The position numbers were made by a program, and so were the translations under genes. The notes beneath the pieces were generated by a model. The model was not told the DNA's origin. It saw nothing but the letters and a program-made list of their open reading frames with translations, and ran no database searches. This document shows, piece after piece, positions 1 to 7,793 of a stretch of 12,746 nucleotides of DNA (position 1 is its first letter; each line of letters begins with the position of its first letter). The DNA is from Candidatus Dojkabacteria bacterium (GTDB taxonomy: Bacteria > Patescibacteriota > Dojkabacteria > GCA-002793355): contig JALVLD010000096.1 in assembly GCA_027033525.1 (NCBI GenBank), positions 1 to 12,746 of the forward strand. The letters are read 5' to 3'.

Positions 1-804
1 CCCAAAACCATATCCAGGCACATACACTGTGGTGTGCATATCAATCACCCTTGGATCTACAGCAATAATACCGTTTGTTAAATACTTTCCTGTAGCTGTC
101 CAATGAGAGCAGCCATAACACGTATGGTCATAAGAAGTTGCCCACACATGCAACTTTTTCCAGTACCTTATCTCCTTACCATCTAAATAGGCAGTTTTAC
201 ACACTTTTTTGGTCCCCAAGGCTATTACTTCATCTACAGGCGGAACCTCTACAATTCTATCAATAACCTTCGTACCTACGTGAACACCATCTATTAAAGT
301 AACCTGTTTTATTAATTTAACACGCCCCCTGTGCCCGGCCCTTACCAATTTACGCGTATCTAGTGGCAAAGAGGGATCAGCTTTCACGATCCTATGATAC
401 GGAACAGTTTCATATTCTATCCGAACCTCATAAGTACGCTTATGTAGATAAACATCACTCCCCGGTCTCAATTTCGCATTTACTGGATTAACAAAAAAGC
501 TTTTATCTAACCCTAGCTGCTTTCTTAAAAATGCATTAACATCAGAATAATATGACAAAGCAGGGTAGGTCTTCCCTTTATAATGGACATAGACCACAAA
601 TGGCAAATTAATTGCAAGAGCATCTTTATTGTCAGACGCAATCATAAAATCAGTATTAAGCTTCACCAAACCATCTTGGAATTGCCAAACTCCATAATTT
701 ACAGAAGGACTGTACGCCTCGACAGTACGAATATGAGATCTAATAATAAAAAACTGTAGTACCAAAATTGCTATGATCAAACTCTCAAACCACCGAAGGT
801 TCAC
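1..804 (-). CDS. DUF348-G5-3D cell-wall protein, C-terminus cut by window edge
   Basis: The 268 visible residues begin at a GTG; an in-frame TAG lies three codons upstream, so no earlier start is possible. Residues about 8-24 form one hydrophobic N-terminal segment (signal anchor). Residues about 70-125 resemble a DUF348 ubiquitin-like repeat (VHYKGKTY ... VNPVNAKLRPGSDVYLHKR). Residues about 125-200 match a G5 domain (ETVPYHRIV, IDGVHVGTKVI, EVIALGTKK). From about 220 a 3D domain begins (ATSYDHTCYGC, TATGKYL, GIIAVDPRVI), with its first conserved Asp at 250; the remaining Asp motifs lie beyond the edge. This order recalls YabE/Rpf-type wall proteins, whose 3D domain has an MltA-like double-psi barrel fold. 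A role as a peptidoglycan lytic transglycosylase or wall remodeller is inferred. A CxxC pair (C229, C232) inside the 3D domain is unusual. A good promoter lies directly upstream. The AAGG ribosome site sits about 14 nt from the GTG, which is long. Confidence 0.85.
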   Translation of the reverse strand, partial: MNLRWFESLIIAILVLQFFIIRSHIRTVEAYSPSVNYGVWQFQDGLVKLNTDFMIASDNKDALAINLPFVVYVHYKGKTYPALSYYSDVNAFLRKQLGLDKSFFVNPVNAKLRPGSDVYLHKRTYEVRIEYETVPYHRIVKADPSLPLDTRKLVRAGHRGRVKLIKQVTLIDGVHVGTKVIDRIVEVPPVDEVIALGTKKVCKTAYLDGKEIRYWKKLHVWATSYDHTCYGCSHWTATGKYLTNGIIAVDPRVIDMHTTVYVPGYGFG

Positions 805-845
805 ACATATCTATATTACCTTAAGGCCCATTCGGACCGCGTTAT

Positions 846-874
846 AGTATAAAAAGAGCTAGATTTTTTGTCAA
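846..874 (-). promoter_or_regulatory. sigma70-type promoter for the G5/3D gene
   Basis: On the minus strand a perfect -35 TTGACA (869-874) is followed by a 17-nt spacer and a -10 TATACT (846-851, 5 of 6 matches). Transcription would start near 839, giving a leader of about 35 nt to the GTG at 804. The -35 directly abuts the stop codon of the helicase gene. The leader can fold a 5-bp GC-rich stem (GGTCC/GGGCC with a GAAT loop) just before the AAGG ribosome site. This is the best promoter match in the window. Confidence 0.75.
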
Positions 875-2860
875 CTACACGATTTCTTCCCACTCTATTA
901 AATGCTGAGGAATGTCATCTATATAATTACTTTGCATAGTAGGTGCTGAATTGCGAAATTGTGAATATGTTATATACAACGCCTTCTTAGCACGAGTTAT
1001 TGCTACATAAAACAGCCTACGTTCCTCTTGCATAGCTACAGGATCATCCATAGAACGAGCATGAGGGAAAAGGCCTTCTTCTGCACCTACGATAAACACA
1101 ACATCAAACTCCAATCCTTTGGCAGCATGCACTGTCATTAAATTAACCCGAGGCACATTTTCCTTTGCTTCATCTAACGCCGCCTCTTCCATCAAAGCTA
1201 TATCCTCTAAAAAAGCTTGTAATCCGGCCCTACCCCTATACGCATTTCGCTTAGCTACATTCAAAAACTCATTTATGTTAGCCATTCGTGACTCTAACTC
1301 TTCTTTAGTACTGGCGATTTTTTTAATCCATCCACTATATCCCACCTCATCTAATAGCTTCTTTATCAATTCTTGTATTTCTAGCTCAAAACTACTTAGG
1401 ATTATCTTGCCAAATTTAGCAAAAGTATCAGCATACTTTGCTAAAATTTTATTATTTAATAATTCTTGCAAAAAACTAACATAATCTGAACTTAAAAACA
1501 TTTGGGCCTGCAACGGGTCATAGGTAACCATGCTTATATACCAAATAAAGTCGCCCAAGCCTAACTTTGCATCCTTGGCAAATTCTCTAAACTTTTCTAT
1601 AGTCTTAGCTCCTATCTTACGGGAAGGAGTATTAATAATGCGCAACAAGCTCACTTCATCCTTAGAATTATTAATATATTTTAAGTACGCTAAAATATCT
1701 TTAATCTCCATTCGTTGATAAAACCCTACTCCACCAACCAATCTATATGGTACTCCAAACCTTACAAATGTTTCCTCAAAAATTCTTGACATGGCATTAA
1801 CCCTATACAAAACGGCCACATTATCCAAATTATCTTTGTACTGCTCCAACTCTCTTAACACATACATTGCTTCCATCTCAGGGGAAGAAGTAGACACGAC
1901 CTTTATCGGCGCCCCTTCTGTCACATCCGTCCACAAACGCTTATCTATTCTATTAGGATTTTTCTCAATTACACTGTTGGCCGCCTCTAGAATTATTTGG
2001 GTAGAACGATAATTACGCTCTAACTTTACTAATTTATGCTCAGGGAAATCTCTAATAAAACGAGAAATGTTCTCTATTGTAGCACCGCGCCATGAATAAA
2101 TCGATTGATCTTCGTCTCCTACGACACAAATATTTCTATGCCTATTTGCAATGTAATACACAATATCATATTGCAAATTATTAGTATCCTGATACTCATC
2201 TACTAACACATACTTATATTTCTCTCTCACAGATTCTAGAATCTGAGGATGTTGCTTAAAAAGCTGAAGAAGCAAGCTTAGCAAATCTGTAAAATCTACG
2301 GCATTTAGACTCTTAAGCCGCCTGACATATTCTTTATATACTTTAGAAACCATCTCATCAAAATAATCTCCATAAGAATTTTTAAAATAATCCTCCGGCG
2401 AAATTCCTTGCAATTTTGCCCCAGTTATCTTAGCCAATATAGCCTTAGGCTTTACAGTAGACGAAACAACACCTTCCTTTATAATTGCCTTTATTAATGC
2501 TTGCTGATCCTCGGCATCGTATATAGAGAAATGCTTATCTAATCCAACATAACTACCATATTTGCGCAGCAAAAAAGCACCAAATGCATGGAAGGTCCCG
2601 ACAAACATGCCTGCAGTATCTTTTCCTGTAGCTGCCAAAAGCGCACTAACTCGCTCCTTCATTTCATTTGCAGCCTTTTTCGTAAAGGTAAGTGCCAGGA
2701 TATTTTCAGGCCTAAAAATATTACTCTCTACTAAATAAGCAATTTTGTACGTAATTACACGTGTCTTACCAGAACCAGCACCGGCTAGCAAAAGTAACGG
2801 CTTATCAACAGTTTCTACGGCCAAACGCTGCTGCTCGTTTAAAATAGATAAATCTAGCAT
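875..2860 (-). CDS. pcrA: UvrD/PcrA-type superfamily 1 DNA helicase
   Basis: ATP-dependent 3'-5' DNA helicase of the UvrD/PcrA/Rep family, acting in repair and replication-fork clearance. All SF1A motifs are present in order: Q motif LNEQQ (7-12), Walker A AGAGSGKT (26-33), Ia ALTFTKKAANEM (56-67), Ib GTFHAF (88-93), Walker B VDEYQD (220-225), III VVGDEDQSIYSWRGA (246-260), IV LERNYRST (280-287), V TVHAAKGLEFD (576-586) and VI RRLFYVAITRAKK (614-626). At 661 aa it is shorter than typical PcrA or UvrD (about 720 aa): the protein ends about 10 residues after the IPQHLI motif, so the C-terminal extension that binds RNA polymerase in PcrA is absent. The start is an ATG with no clear Shine-Dalgarno site and a TATAAT only 5 nt upstream. 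The gap to the SH3b gene upstream is 26 nt. Whether it is best named pcrA or uvrD cannot be settled from sequence alone. Confidence 0.95.
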   Translation of the reverse strand: MLDLSILNEQQRLAVETVDKPLLLLAGAGSGKTRVITYKIAYLVESNIFRPENILALTFTKKAANEMKERVSALLAATGKDTAGMFVGTFHAFGAFLLRKYGSYVGLDKHFSIYDAEDQQALIKAIIKEGVVSSTVKPKAILAKITGAKLQGISPEDYFKNSYGDYFDEMVSKVYKEYVRRLKSLNAVDFTDLLSLLLQLFKQHPQILESVREKYKYVLVDEYQDTNNLQYDIVYYIANRHRNICVVGDEDQSIYSWRGATIENISRFIRDFPEHKLVKLERNYRSTQIILEAANSVIEKNPNRIDKRLWTDVTEGAPIKVVSTSSPEMEAMYVLRELEQYKDNLDNVAVLYRVNAMSRIFEETFVRFGVPYRLVGGVGFYQRMEIKDILAYLKYINNSKDEVSLLRIINTPSRKIGAKTIEKFREFAKDAKLGLGDFIWYISMVTYDPLQAQMFLSSDYVSFLQELLNNKILAKYADTFAKFGKIILSSFELEIQELIKKLLDEVGYSGWIKKIASTKEELESRMANINEFLNVAKRNAYRGRAGLQAFLEDIALMEEAALDEAKENVPRVNLMTVHAAKGLEFDVVFIVGAEEGLFPHARSMDDPVAMQEERRLFYVAITRAKKALYITYSQFRNSAPTMQSNYIDDIPQHLIEWEEIV

Positions 2861-2865
2861 CTTGT

Positions 2866-2891
2866 ATTATACTTGAAGATTTTTTATTATA
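2866..2891 (-). promoter_or_regulatory. two candidate -10 boxes upstream of the helicase
   Basis: The minus strand carries two exact TATAAT hexamers here, at 2886-2891 (overlapping the TAA of the SH3b gene) and at 2866-2871. The second lies 5 nt before the helicase ATG, so its start site would fall at the ATG and give a leaderless mRNA. The first would give a leader of about 20 nt. Neither has a convincing -35; the best is TTATCG at 17 nt spacing for the upstream box. AT-rich sequence produces such boxes by chance, so this is tentative. Confidence 0.3.
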
Positions 2892-3984
2892 TGGGCCACA
2901 CAAAAGGACGATAAACCCACCCTTTTTTACCTTCTTTTGTCTCAATGTAAACCCACGCTCCTTCCTGTTTATGCCAAATTACAATATCACCACGTTCCAA
3001 TCTAAACAAAACCTTTGCCCGCAAGCCTGGCTCTTTTCTAACATTCGCTATGTCCCCTTGTCTGGGTCTTATTTCCCCCAACTTTAGCCCTTTATCTTTT
3101 ACCTCGAAATTAACGACAAATTTATGTTCCTTTTTAACAGGAAAACTCCCGAGCCTTAATCCAAATACTGCCTTATATTTTCCAGGCAAAAGGAATTTAC
3201 CTAATGTGAACTTATATTCTACAACTGTATCAGGCTCCCAATATGAATCACCATTAATATTGCCTACTACTGTAGGCGACTTCCAGCTCGCATCATAAAT
3301 ATTATTCCCTTGTAATTTTATGAGTTGCAATGGTACATATTTGTAAGGCGGGTATGGCAACTTAGAAATATTCTTAATTTTAACCAGCACCTGCAGTTCT
3401 TCTAACTGCTTTATTTGTGCTGGGTACGCCACGTCTGTAAATTCAAAATCATAACCTCTTGCCTCTAACCAATTTTTAGGCAAATTAATATTTTTGCAAA
3501 GATTCTTACATTCAACCTGACCATTTAAATATATCTTGCCACCTTCTATTTGCAATTTAACTAACACAATACTTTGGAAATGATAGGCATCTACGAGTTT
3601 TTGCACAAGCTGATCATTCCACTTGGAATATAATACCAACATGCCTGGTGTTTTCTTGTTAATAAGCAAACTAGGCAAAACAATATCAAAATCCTTACAT
3701 GTTAAAAAATATAAATCATCCGTAATAACAACATTCACAAGAGGTCCATTAAATTGGCGTATATAAACACTCTCATACAAAATTTCATCCGCTATTTTTC
3801 TTTCTGCCAAAGGATATATTGGAGTCTTATACACAGATTTAAGTGGTATCAAATACAAATTTTGATAAGGGGCTGTTGTCTGACAGTAAGTTTTTGCAAA
3901 AACAGGTGAAATATAAATAAACACAAATAATATCGTTAAAACGGCAACAAATTGAAACTTTTTTATAATTTTTGGAGCTTGCAT
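2887..3984 (-). CDS. Secreted protein with C-terminal bacterial SH3 domain
   Basis: A 365-aa exported protein. The ATG at 3984 is preferred over the longer reading from 4062: it lies one base after the stop of the upstream gene (TAAaATG) and directly begins a signal peptide (MQAPKIIKKF, hydrophobic core about 11-28, SPVFA-K cleavage near 30), whereas the extra 26 residues sit inside the upstream gene. Residues about 180-296 look like an Ig-like beta domain (LQVLVKIKNISKLPYPPYKYVPLQL, YWEPDTVVEYKFTL, LPGKYKAVFGLRL). Residues about 303-365 are an SH3b domain (GDIANVRKEPGLRAKVLFRLERGD, WVYIETKEGKKGWVY). SH3b domains commonly bind peptidoglycan or protein partners outside the membrane. Residues 31-180 are unrecognised and hold four Cys at 34, 97, 159 and 163. 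It is translationally coupled to the 317-aa gene. The role, wall attachment or machine assembly, is inferred. Confidence 0.8.
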   Translation of the reverse strand: MQAPKIIKKFQFVAVLTILFVFIYISPVFAKTYCQTTAPYQNLYLIPLKSVYKTPIYPLAERKIADEILYESVYIRQFNGPLVNVVITDDLYFLTCKDFDIVLPSLLINKKTPGMLVLYSKWNDQLVQKLVDAYHFQSIVLVKLQIEGGKIYLNGQVECKNLCKNINLPKNWLEARGYDFEFTDVAYPAQIKQLEELQVLVKIKNISKLPYPPYKYVPLQLIKLQGNNIYDASWKSPTVVGNINGDSYWEPDTVVEYKFTLGKFLLPGKYKAVFGLRLGSFPVKKEHKFVVNFEVKDKGLKLGEIRPRQGDIANVRKEPGLRAKVLFRLERGDIVIWHKQEGAWVYIETKEGKKGWVYRPFVWPI

Positions 3985-3985
3985 T

Positions 3986-4939
3986 TTATTTATTGTACCA
4001 GTCAGGAACAATAGCTGGCAACACAACACGCCCTTCACGAGCAATATAAGCATTACCGACACGGGATTCTACTGTACCCTCAGACTTGAAAAGTAAAATA
4101 TAGGCTGGAAGCAAATAAACCTTATGCCCTGTTTCGTCAACAGGCACAACTAATAGCACCTTTCTCACTGTTTCTAAGACAAAAGGAGAAGGATACGTAT
4201 TATCAGTTACTACGTTTACTCCCCCCTCTAAAGCAGGGATATTAGAACTTTTTAACGATATTTTTGTTAGCTGGACAAACTGTCCATACGAGATCTTCCC
4301 CGACCTTGCCCCTATTATCGCTTCTTCTAGGTCTAAACACTTATATAAAGTAGAATCTAAAACTTTATAGATCGTCAATTTAACCCTTATCATCTGAGAC
4401 ATGCCTCTATCTATCCTAAATGTCATTCCTGGATCTATCAAAGGAATATTCGAATTATTTTTAGAATTCTTAACAAACTTAACTTGCGATCCTAGAGATC
4501 GCCTTAATTTATTCATAAAATCATCTCTATTCCCACGCGCTAACAGTATATCTACAAACCTACCATTTTTATAGACATACAAAATGCCTTCAAGGGAAGG
4601 TGAGCTGAATTTATAAATCCTACCTGCGCTATACATCCTATTCAGCGACGGCGTAATCCCTATTTTCCCTAAAGCATTCCGTAAGCTCTCTAACCCTAGA
4701 ACCTCTCGCTCAGCTAAGTAAACTCTACATTTTCTATATTTCAAGTTTTCATCAGGTTTCACAGAAATAAATGCACTTCTAATATACCTTGCGTCCATCT
4801 TATCAGACTCCCAAAAAAATGGCACAGGTAATGCACCAAACTTAAAATAAAAAAACTTAATCCACAATATTCGAGTGACAAGAAACAGTAAGACACTGAT
4901 AATTATAAAAAAAGCGAATTTATAGTATTTCTTAAACAT
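3986..4939 (-). CDS. Membrane-anchored protein of unknown function
   Basis: I do not recognise this 317-aa protein. Its first residues (MFKKYYK) precede one hydrophobic segment at about 8-28, then a short aromatic stretch (FFYFKF), so it is probably a single-pass protein with its bulk outside the membrane. The soluble part shows two blocks: about 50-150, containing YLAEREVLGLESLRNAL and ILYVYKNGRFVDILL, and about 180-310, containing VLLVVPVDETGHKVYLLPAY and a final VVLPAIVPDWYNK. The second block vaguely recalls the beta-rich YycI-like or GerMN-like domains of wall-signalling proteins; this is only an impression. It starts 9 nt after the M23 gene stop and ends one base before the SH3b gene start, so the three are almost certainly co-transcribed and perhaps assembled together. 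Translation start is the only ATG near the upstream stop. Confidence 0.75.
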   Translation of the reverse strand: MFKKYYKFAFFIIISVLLFLVTRILWIKFFYFKFGALPVPFFWESDKMDARYIRSAFISVKPDENLKYRKCRVYLAEREVLGLESLRNALGKIGITPSLNRMYSAGRIYKFSSPSLEGILYVYKNGRFVDILLARGNRDDFMNKLRRSLGSQVKFVKNSKNNSNIPLIDPGMTFRIDRGMSQMIRVKLTIYKVLDSTLYKCLDLEEAIIGARSGKISYGQFVQLTKISLKSSNIPALEGGVNVVTDNTYPSPFVLETVRKVLLVVPVDETGHKVYLLPAYILLFKSEGTVESRVGNAYIAREGRVVLPAIVPDWYNK

Positions 4940-4948
4940 AAATCGGTT

Positions 4949-6043
4949 CTAATAATTTACACAACCCCCACCGAGTTTATTACAATAAGATGAATCAAAT
5001 TGTTTATTAACATAAGTAGGCAATGTTATATATTCCCCACATTTCTCCTTGAACCAGTCTCCTGTATAAATATATTTACCGGTAGGGGCTTTAACAAAAA
5101 AATGCACATGTGCTCCTCCCCAATATGGGCTCTCTTGAACGTATATGGGTATGTCATTAAAAGTAGCGGTTCTTGCTATCATAGTCCCCTTAGAAACCAC
5201 TAAGCCAGGATATACATAAGGAGCACATACTGTATGAATAAAATAATATAGGTAGCCCGTTTTCAAATCCTGCAAAATCAATAACTGTCCATTTTTAACA
5301 TCTCCTAAATCATCAAAATGAACTGTTTCTGTCTCACACCTAAGGACCCTACCATCCACCGGTGCATATATTTCCATATCAAATTTGCCATCCTTCTTAT
5401 CATTACTTACGTCAATAGCATATTGATCAGTGACAGGACATCCATCACAGCTACCTTCACAGTCCAAACGACAACGCTGACACTCTTGTAAAAAGCCCTT
5501 ACGTTTGTTAGCAACTTCCTGTTCACAACAATAAGCATGTGTTGTCTGTCCAAATGGGCCCTGAGATACATAGCCTTTTCTTACAAAACATTCGGAATAC
5601 CCGCCATCATCAGGATCTAAAGTGTATTTACTATCCATAGGCTCATGGATTGCCTCATCATAATACAAGTCCCCACAATCCAAAGGCAATTCTTCTGTAT
5701 CGTAAAGCAAACTTGTACTATCTGGTACAGAAGCATATACACCAGTTGCACCAGTCGCATCATCTCTAGAAGAAGACACCATCCCCAAAATGCCACCTAC
5801 AAAACTCCCTAATAGCATAAAACTTGAAAATACTAAAACCATAAAAAATAAACCTGCCATCCATGCCAATATACGCAAGAGTTTTATCAGCTCTAAAATG
5901 GCCGTATCTATCATGTGGCCTAATACTGGGACCTTTCTTAAAAGCGAAAACGCCCTCCCCAAACCAGGTAGGATTACATCTGATAAGAATGCAAGCTGGT
6001 TCGCGAATGATGCCTTAAGCCACCTCCCCACCCTTGTGTTCAT
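4949..6043 (-). CDS. Membrane-anchored M23 (LytM-type) peptidase-like protein with Cys-rich insertion
   Basis: A 364-aa protein. The ATG at 6043 is preferred over the TTG at 6058 because GGAGAG lies 7 nt before it. Residues about 54-90 are strongly hydrophobic (one long or two close membrane segments); the rest is probably external. The C-terminal half reads as an M23 metallopeptidase: SQGPFGQTTH (likely first zinc His, 169), YAID (Asp211), YAPVDGRVL, YFIH (His270), LVVSKGTMIA, and GAHVHFFV (His312, His314). The Zn ligands and catalytic His pair therefore look present, implying peptidoglycan cleavage. Between His169 and Asp211 lies an insertion of about 40 residues with seven Cys, including Cx2Cx3Cx3Cx2C (188-202). 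In usual family members this gap is only a few residues. Wall-cleaving enzymes of this kind often accompany T4SS or pili, opening the wall for assembly. The alternative is a catalytically weak scaffold. Confidence 0.8.
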   Translation of the reverse strand: MNTRVGRWLKASFANQLAFLSDVILPGLGRAFSLLRKVPVLGHMIDTAILELIKLLRILAWMAGLFFMVLVFSSFMLLGSFVGGILGMVSSSRDDATGATGVYASVPDSTSLLYDTEELPLDCGDLYYDEAIHEPMDSKYTLDPDDGGYSECFVRKGYVSQGPFGQTTHAYCCEQEVANKRKGFLQECQRCRLDCEGSCDGCPVTDQYAIDVSNDKKDGKFDMEIYAPVDGRVLRCETETVHFDDLGDVKNGQLLILQDLKTGYLYYFIHTVCAPYVYPGLVVSKGTMIARTATFNDIPIYVQESPYWGGAHVHFFVKAPTGKYIYTGDWFKEKCGEYITLPTYVNKQFDSSYCNKLGGGCVNY

Positions 6044-6050
6044 TGAAAGA

Positions 6051-6056
6051 CTCTCC
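6051..6056 (-). promoter_or_regulatory. Ribosome binding site deciding the M23 gene start
   Basis: GGAGAG on the minus strand stands 7 nt before the ATG at 6043, an ideal Shine-Dalgarno arrangement. It overlaps the in-frame TTG at 6058 that would otherwise give a five-residue longer protein; the C6 run upstream on the plus strand (GGGGGG on the coding strand) is only 3 nt from that TTG, too close to serve it well. Confidence 0.6.
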
Positions 6057-6070
6057 AATGTCCCCCCAGC

Positions 6071-7762
6071 TCACTTTAACGCTCCTTTTGCCTTCTTAAA
6101 AATCTTGGCACCAACCCAATACCCTAGACGTTCCGGAGACGTCGCTATAACAGTAGGCAAATCACGCATAGCCTTTAAAACTGTAAACCCTTTATTCCAA
6201 ATCCTGAATGGTTTGCTATTTAATACTTTTAAAGACGCACGTGCATACCAAGGTAGCTTATCATACTCTAAGGTACCTCCTCTTGAACCATATAACCACA
6301 AATCTAAAAATAAGCTCCCATCTATCGCCCCGGTTAATAATTTCCATGGATGTAGTCTATATGCCCAAAACATTGCCTTGCGAAATCTACTAGCTTCCTG
6401 AGGCACATAAAACCCTAAACTTCCGGGCATGTACGTAGTAGGAAACAATTTACCCATAAAAGTTTTAGGGTTAAAATCATCCCCTAAATAATGCCTAACA
6501 AATTCTGCATACTCACCACGTGCCCCGGCCAGCTTGCTACCTAATAGCTCCCATTTAACACTTGTATCACTAGCGCCCAACTTAGCGAAGGTTTTAAAAA
6601 TCTCTCCAGTGGCCAGCCCCGCTATCGATGCTGTAGTCCCGAATTCTGCCCTAAAGGCCTGAAACCTTAGATAAAATGCAGCAGCATCCGCGAAGAACTC
6701 CTCAGACTTAGTTCTAGGCTCTATACGGTCTACATATTCAGCCAATTTAGAGTAGCGTGGATCTACTACCCCCAACGCTCCTATCGAACGTGCAGCAAAC
6801 TTTGCGGCGTCTTTATCATTCTTAAAAGCCCTAGCGGCACGCCTACCCCTTTGCACAAAATTTCGAAACGAACGTTCCCCTGTAACTTGACGAATTCGTG
6901 CCCTTTCCGCGTCTGTTAAATTTAGCTGTCTACTGACTCGTCTCAGTGTCCATCTTACATAAACGCGGAAACTGCGAGGATCATCCAATTTAATTTTCCC
7001 TGCATGAACTAACTGAAGGAATTCCCTTTCTAGCGCTTTATTCCTTGATAACTTAATAGCTAACTGCCTACTTAAACCCGCATTGCGTAAAGCGGCCTCA
7101 ATGTGTAAGGCTACCCCTTTTGCTAAAAAATTATCCTCTTCAGTTTGCGTTATAGCCTTGCCTTTGCCAGATGCTCTACGCACGAATGCACTTGTTTTTG
7201 CGACAAATCCAACAATATCTAGACGTTTAATAGTCCTTTGTGCAATTAATGCTGCTGCGCCACTTCGGGCCACTCTAGAACTTCCGACCATCCAGGATAA
7301 CACAGGTGCAGCCCCCTTAATAATTTTTGCCTTAGTTCTCCCCTTTAATATCCCCTCTATTTGAGTAAGAGCACTTGCTCCCTTAGAAGCAGTCCAAAGA
7401 TCGACCTTTATAGCACCTGCTCCCCTACTGCCTCCGACCTTTACTTCGCCGAAACGCTTACTAGTTATTGTTACTTCATCTACATATCCAAATTTTTGCA
7501 ATTTAGCAGGTAATGGATTAATTGCTTTAGCATTAATTTGTTGTTTGGCAATTTCGATAGGATTTTTGATAAGCTCATAATGCGCAGCTTCTGTTAAAAA
7601 ATTCGCTACAGCAGTTCCAGCTTCCCCAATGGGATTATTCCATGGCACAGGAGTATTAGGAGCATAACCTGCTCCTGAGCCAGGATCATTACTATCGACA
7701 AAAGCGCTGAATAATGCCCCTAATAATGTATATGAGTCAGGTGACTCCGCTGCTGACGGCAT
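6071..7762 (-). CDS. Large basic helical protein of unknown function in the T4SS-like cluster
   Basis: I do not recognise this 563-aa protein. It has no signal peptide. The first 60 residues are Pro/Gly/Ser-rich (SNDPGSGAGYAPNTPVPWNNP). Residues about 85-125 carry a short beta-like stretch (VDEVTITSKRFGEVKVGG). The middle, about 140-350, is Arg/Lys-rich and probably helical (RTKAKIIKG, YVRWTLRRVSRQLNLTDAERARIRQV, FVQRGRRAARAFKNDKDAAKFAARSIGALG). The C-terminal part is aromatic-rich (YLRFQAFRAEFG, MFWAYRLHPWKLL, GSLFLDLWLYG), possibly membrane-associating but without a clear helix. It follows the VirB6-like gene by 31 nt and precedes the M23 gene start by 27 nt, so it belongs to the same operon. 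A role as a cytoplasmic-side component or substrate of the secretion machine would fit, but this rests only on position. The ATG at 7762 is the first usable start after the upstream stop; its ribosome site is poor. Confidence 0.75.
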   Translation of the reverse strand: MPSAAESPDSYTLLGALFSAFVDSNDPGSGAGYAPNTPVPWNNPIGEAGTAVANFLTEAAHYELIKNPIEIAKQQINAKAINPLPAKLQKFGYVDEVTITSKRFGEVKVGGSRGAGAIKVDLWTASKGASALTQIEGILKGRTKAKIIKGAAPVLSWMVGSSRVARSGAAALIAQRTIKRLDIVGFVAKTSAFVRRASGKGKAITQTEEDNFLAKGVALHIEAALRNAGLSRQLAIKLSRNKALEREFLQLVHAGKIKLDDPRSFRVYVRWTLRRVSRQLNLTDAERARIRQVTGERSFRNFVQRGRRAARAFKNDKDAAKFAARSIGALGVVDPRYSKLAEYVDRIEPRTKSEEFFADAAAFYLRFQAFRAEFGTTASIAGLATGEIFKTFAKLGASDTSVKWELLGSKLAGARGEYAEFVRHYLGDDFNPKTFMGKLFPTTYMPGSLGFYVPQEASRFRKAMFWAYRLHPWKLLTGAIDGSLFLDLWLYGSRGGTLEYDKLPWYARASLKVLNSKPFRIWNKGFTVLKAMRDLPTVIATSPERLGYWVGAKIFKKAKGALK

Positions 7763-7793
7763 TTACTTCAGTTTTATGTTATATGCTTCTAAT

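Noticed and set aside
1119-1484. A 121-codon plus-strand open frame opposite the helicase.
   Set aside because: It is antisense to the conserved helicase motifs V and neighbouring regions, which are certainly coding.
3985-4062. N-terminal extension of the SH3b protein by 26 residues.
   Set aside because: It lies wholly inside the upstream 317-aa gene and would displace a clear signal peptide from the N-terminus; the ATG at 3984 directly after the upstream stop is better.
5411-5413. Initial reading that the M23 domain lacks its first zinc ligand because YAID is preceded by Gln.
   Set aside because: In the YAID-type variants the His lies further upstream after a QG-FG-like motif; His169 in QGPFGQTTH fits that place, so an insertion explains the sequence better than loss of the ligand.
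5790-6401. A 203-codon open frame on the plus strand.
   Set aside because: It runs antisense across the M23 gene and the 563-aa gene, which both have recognisable or well-spaced coding structure; the translation has no domain or membrane pattern and reads as a shadow.
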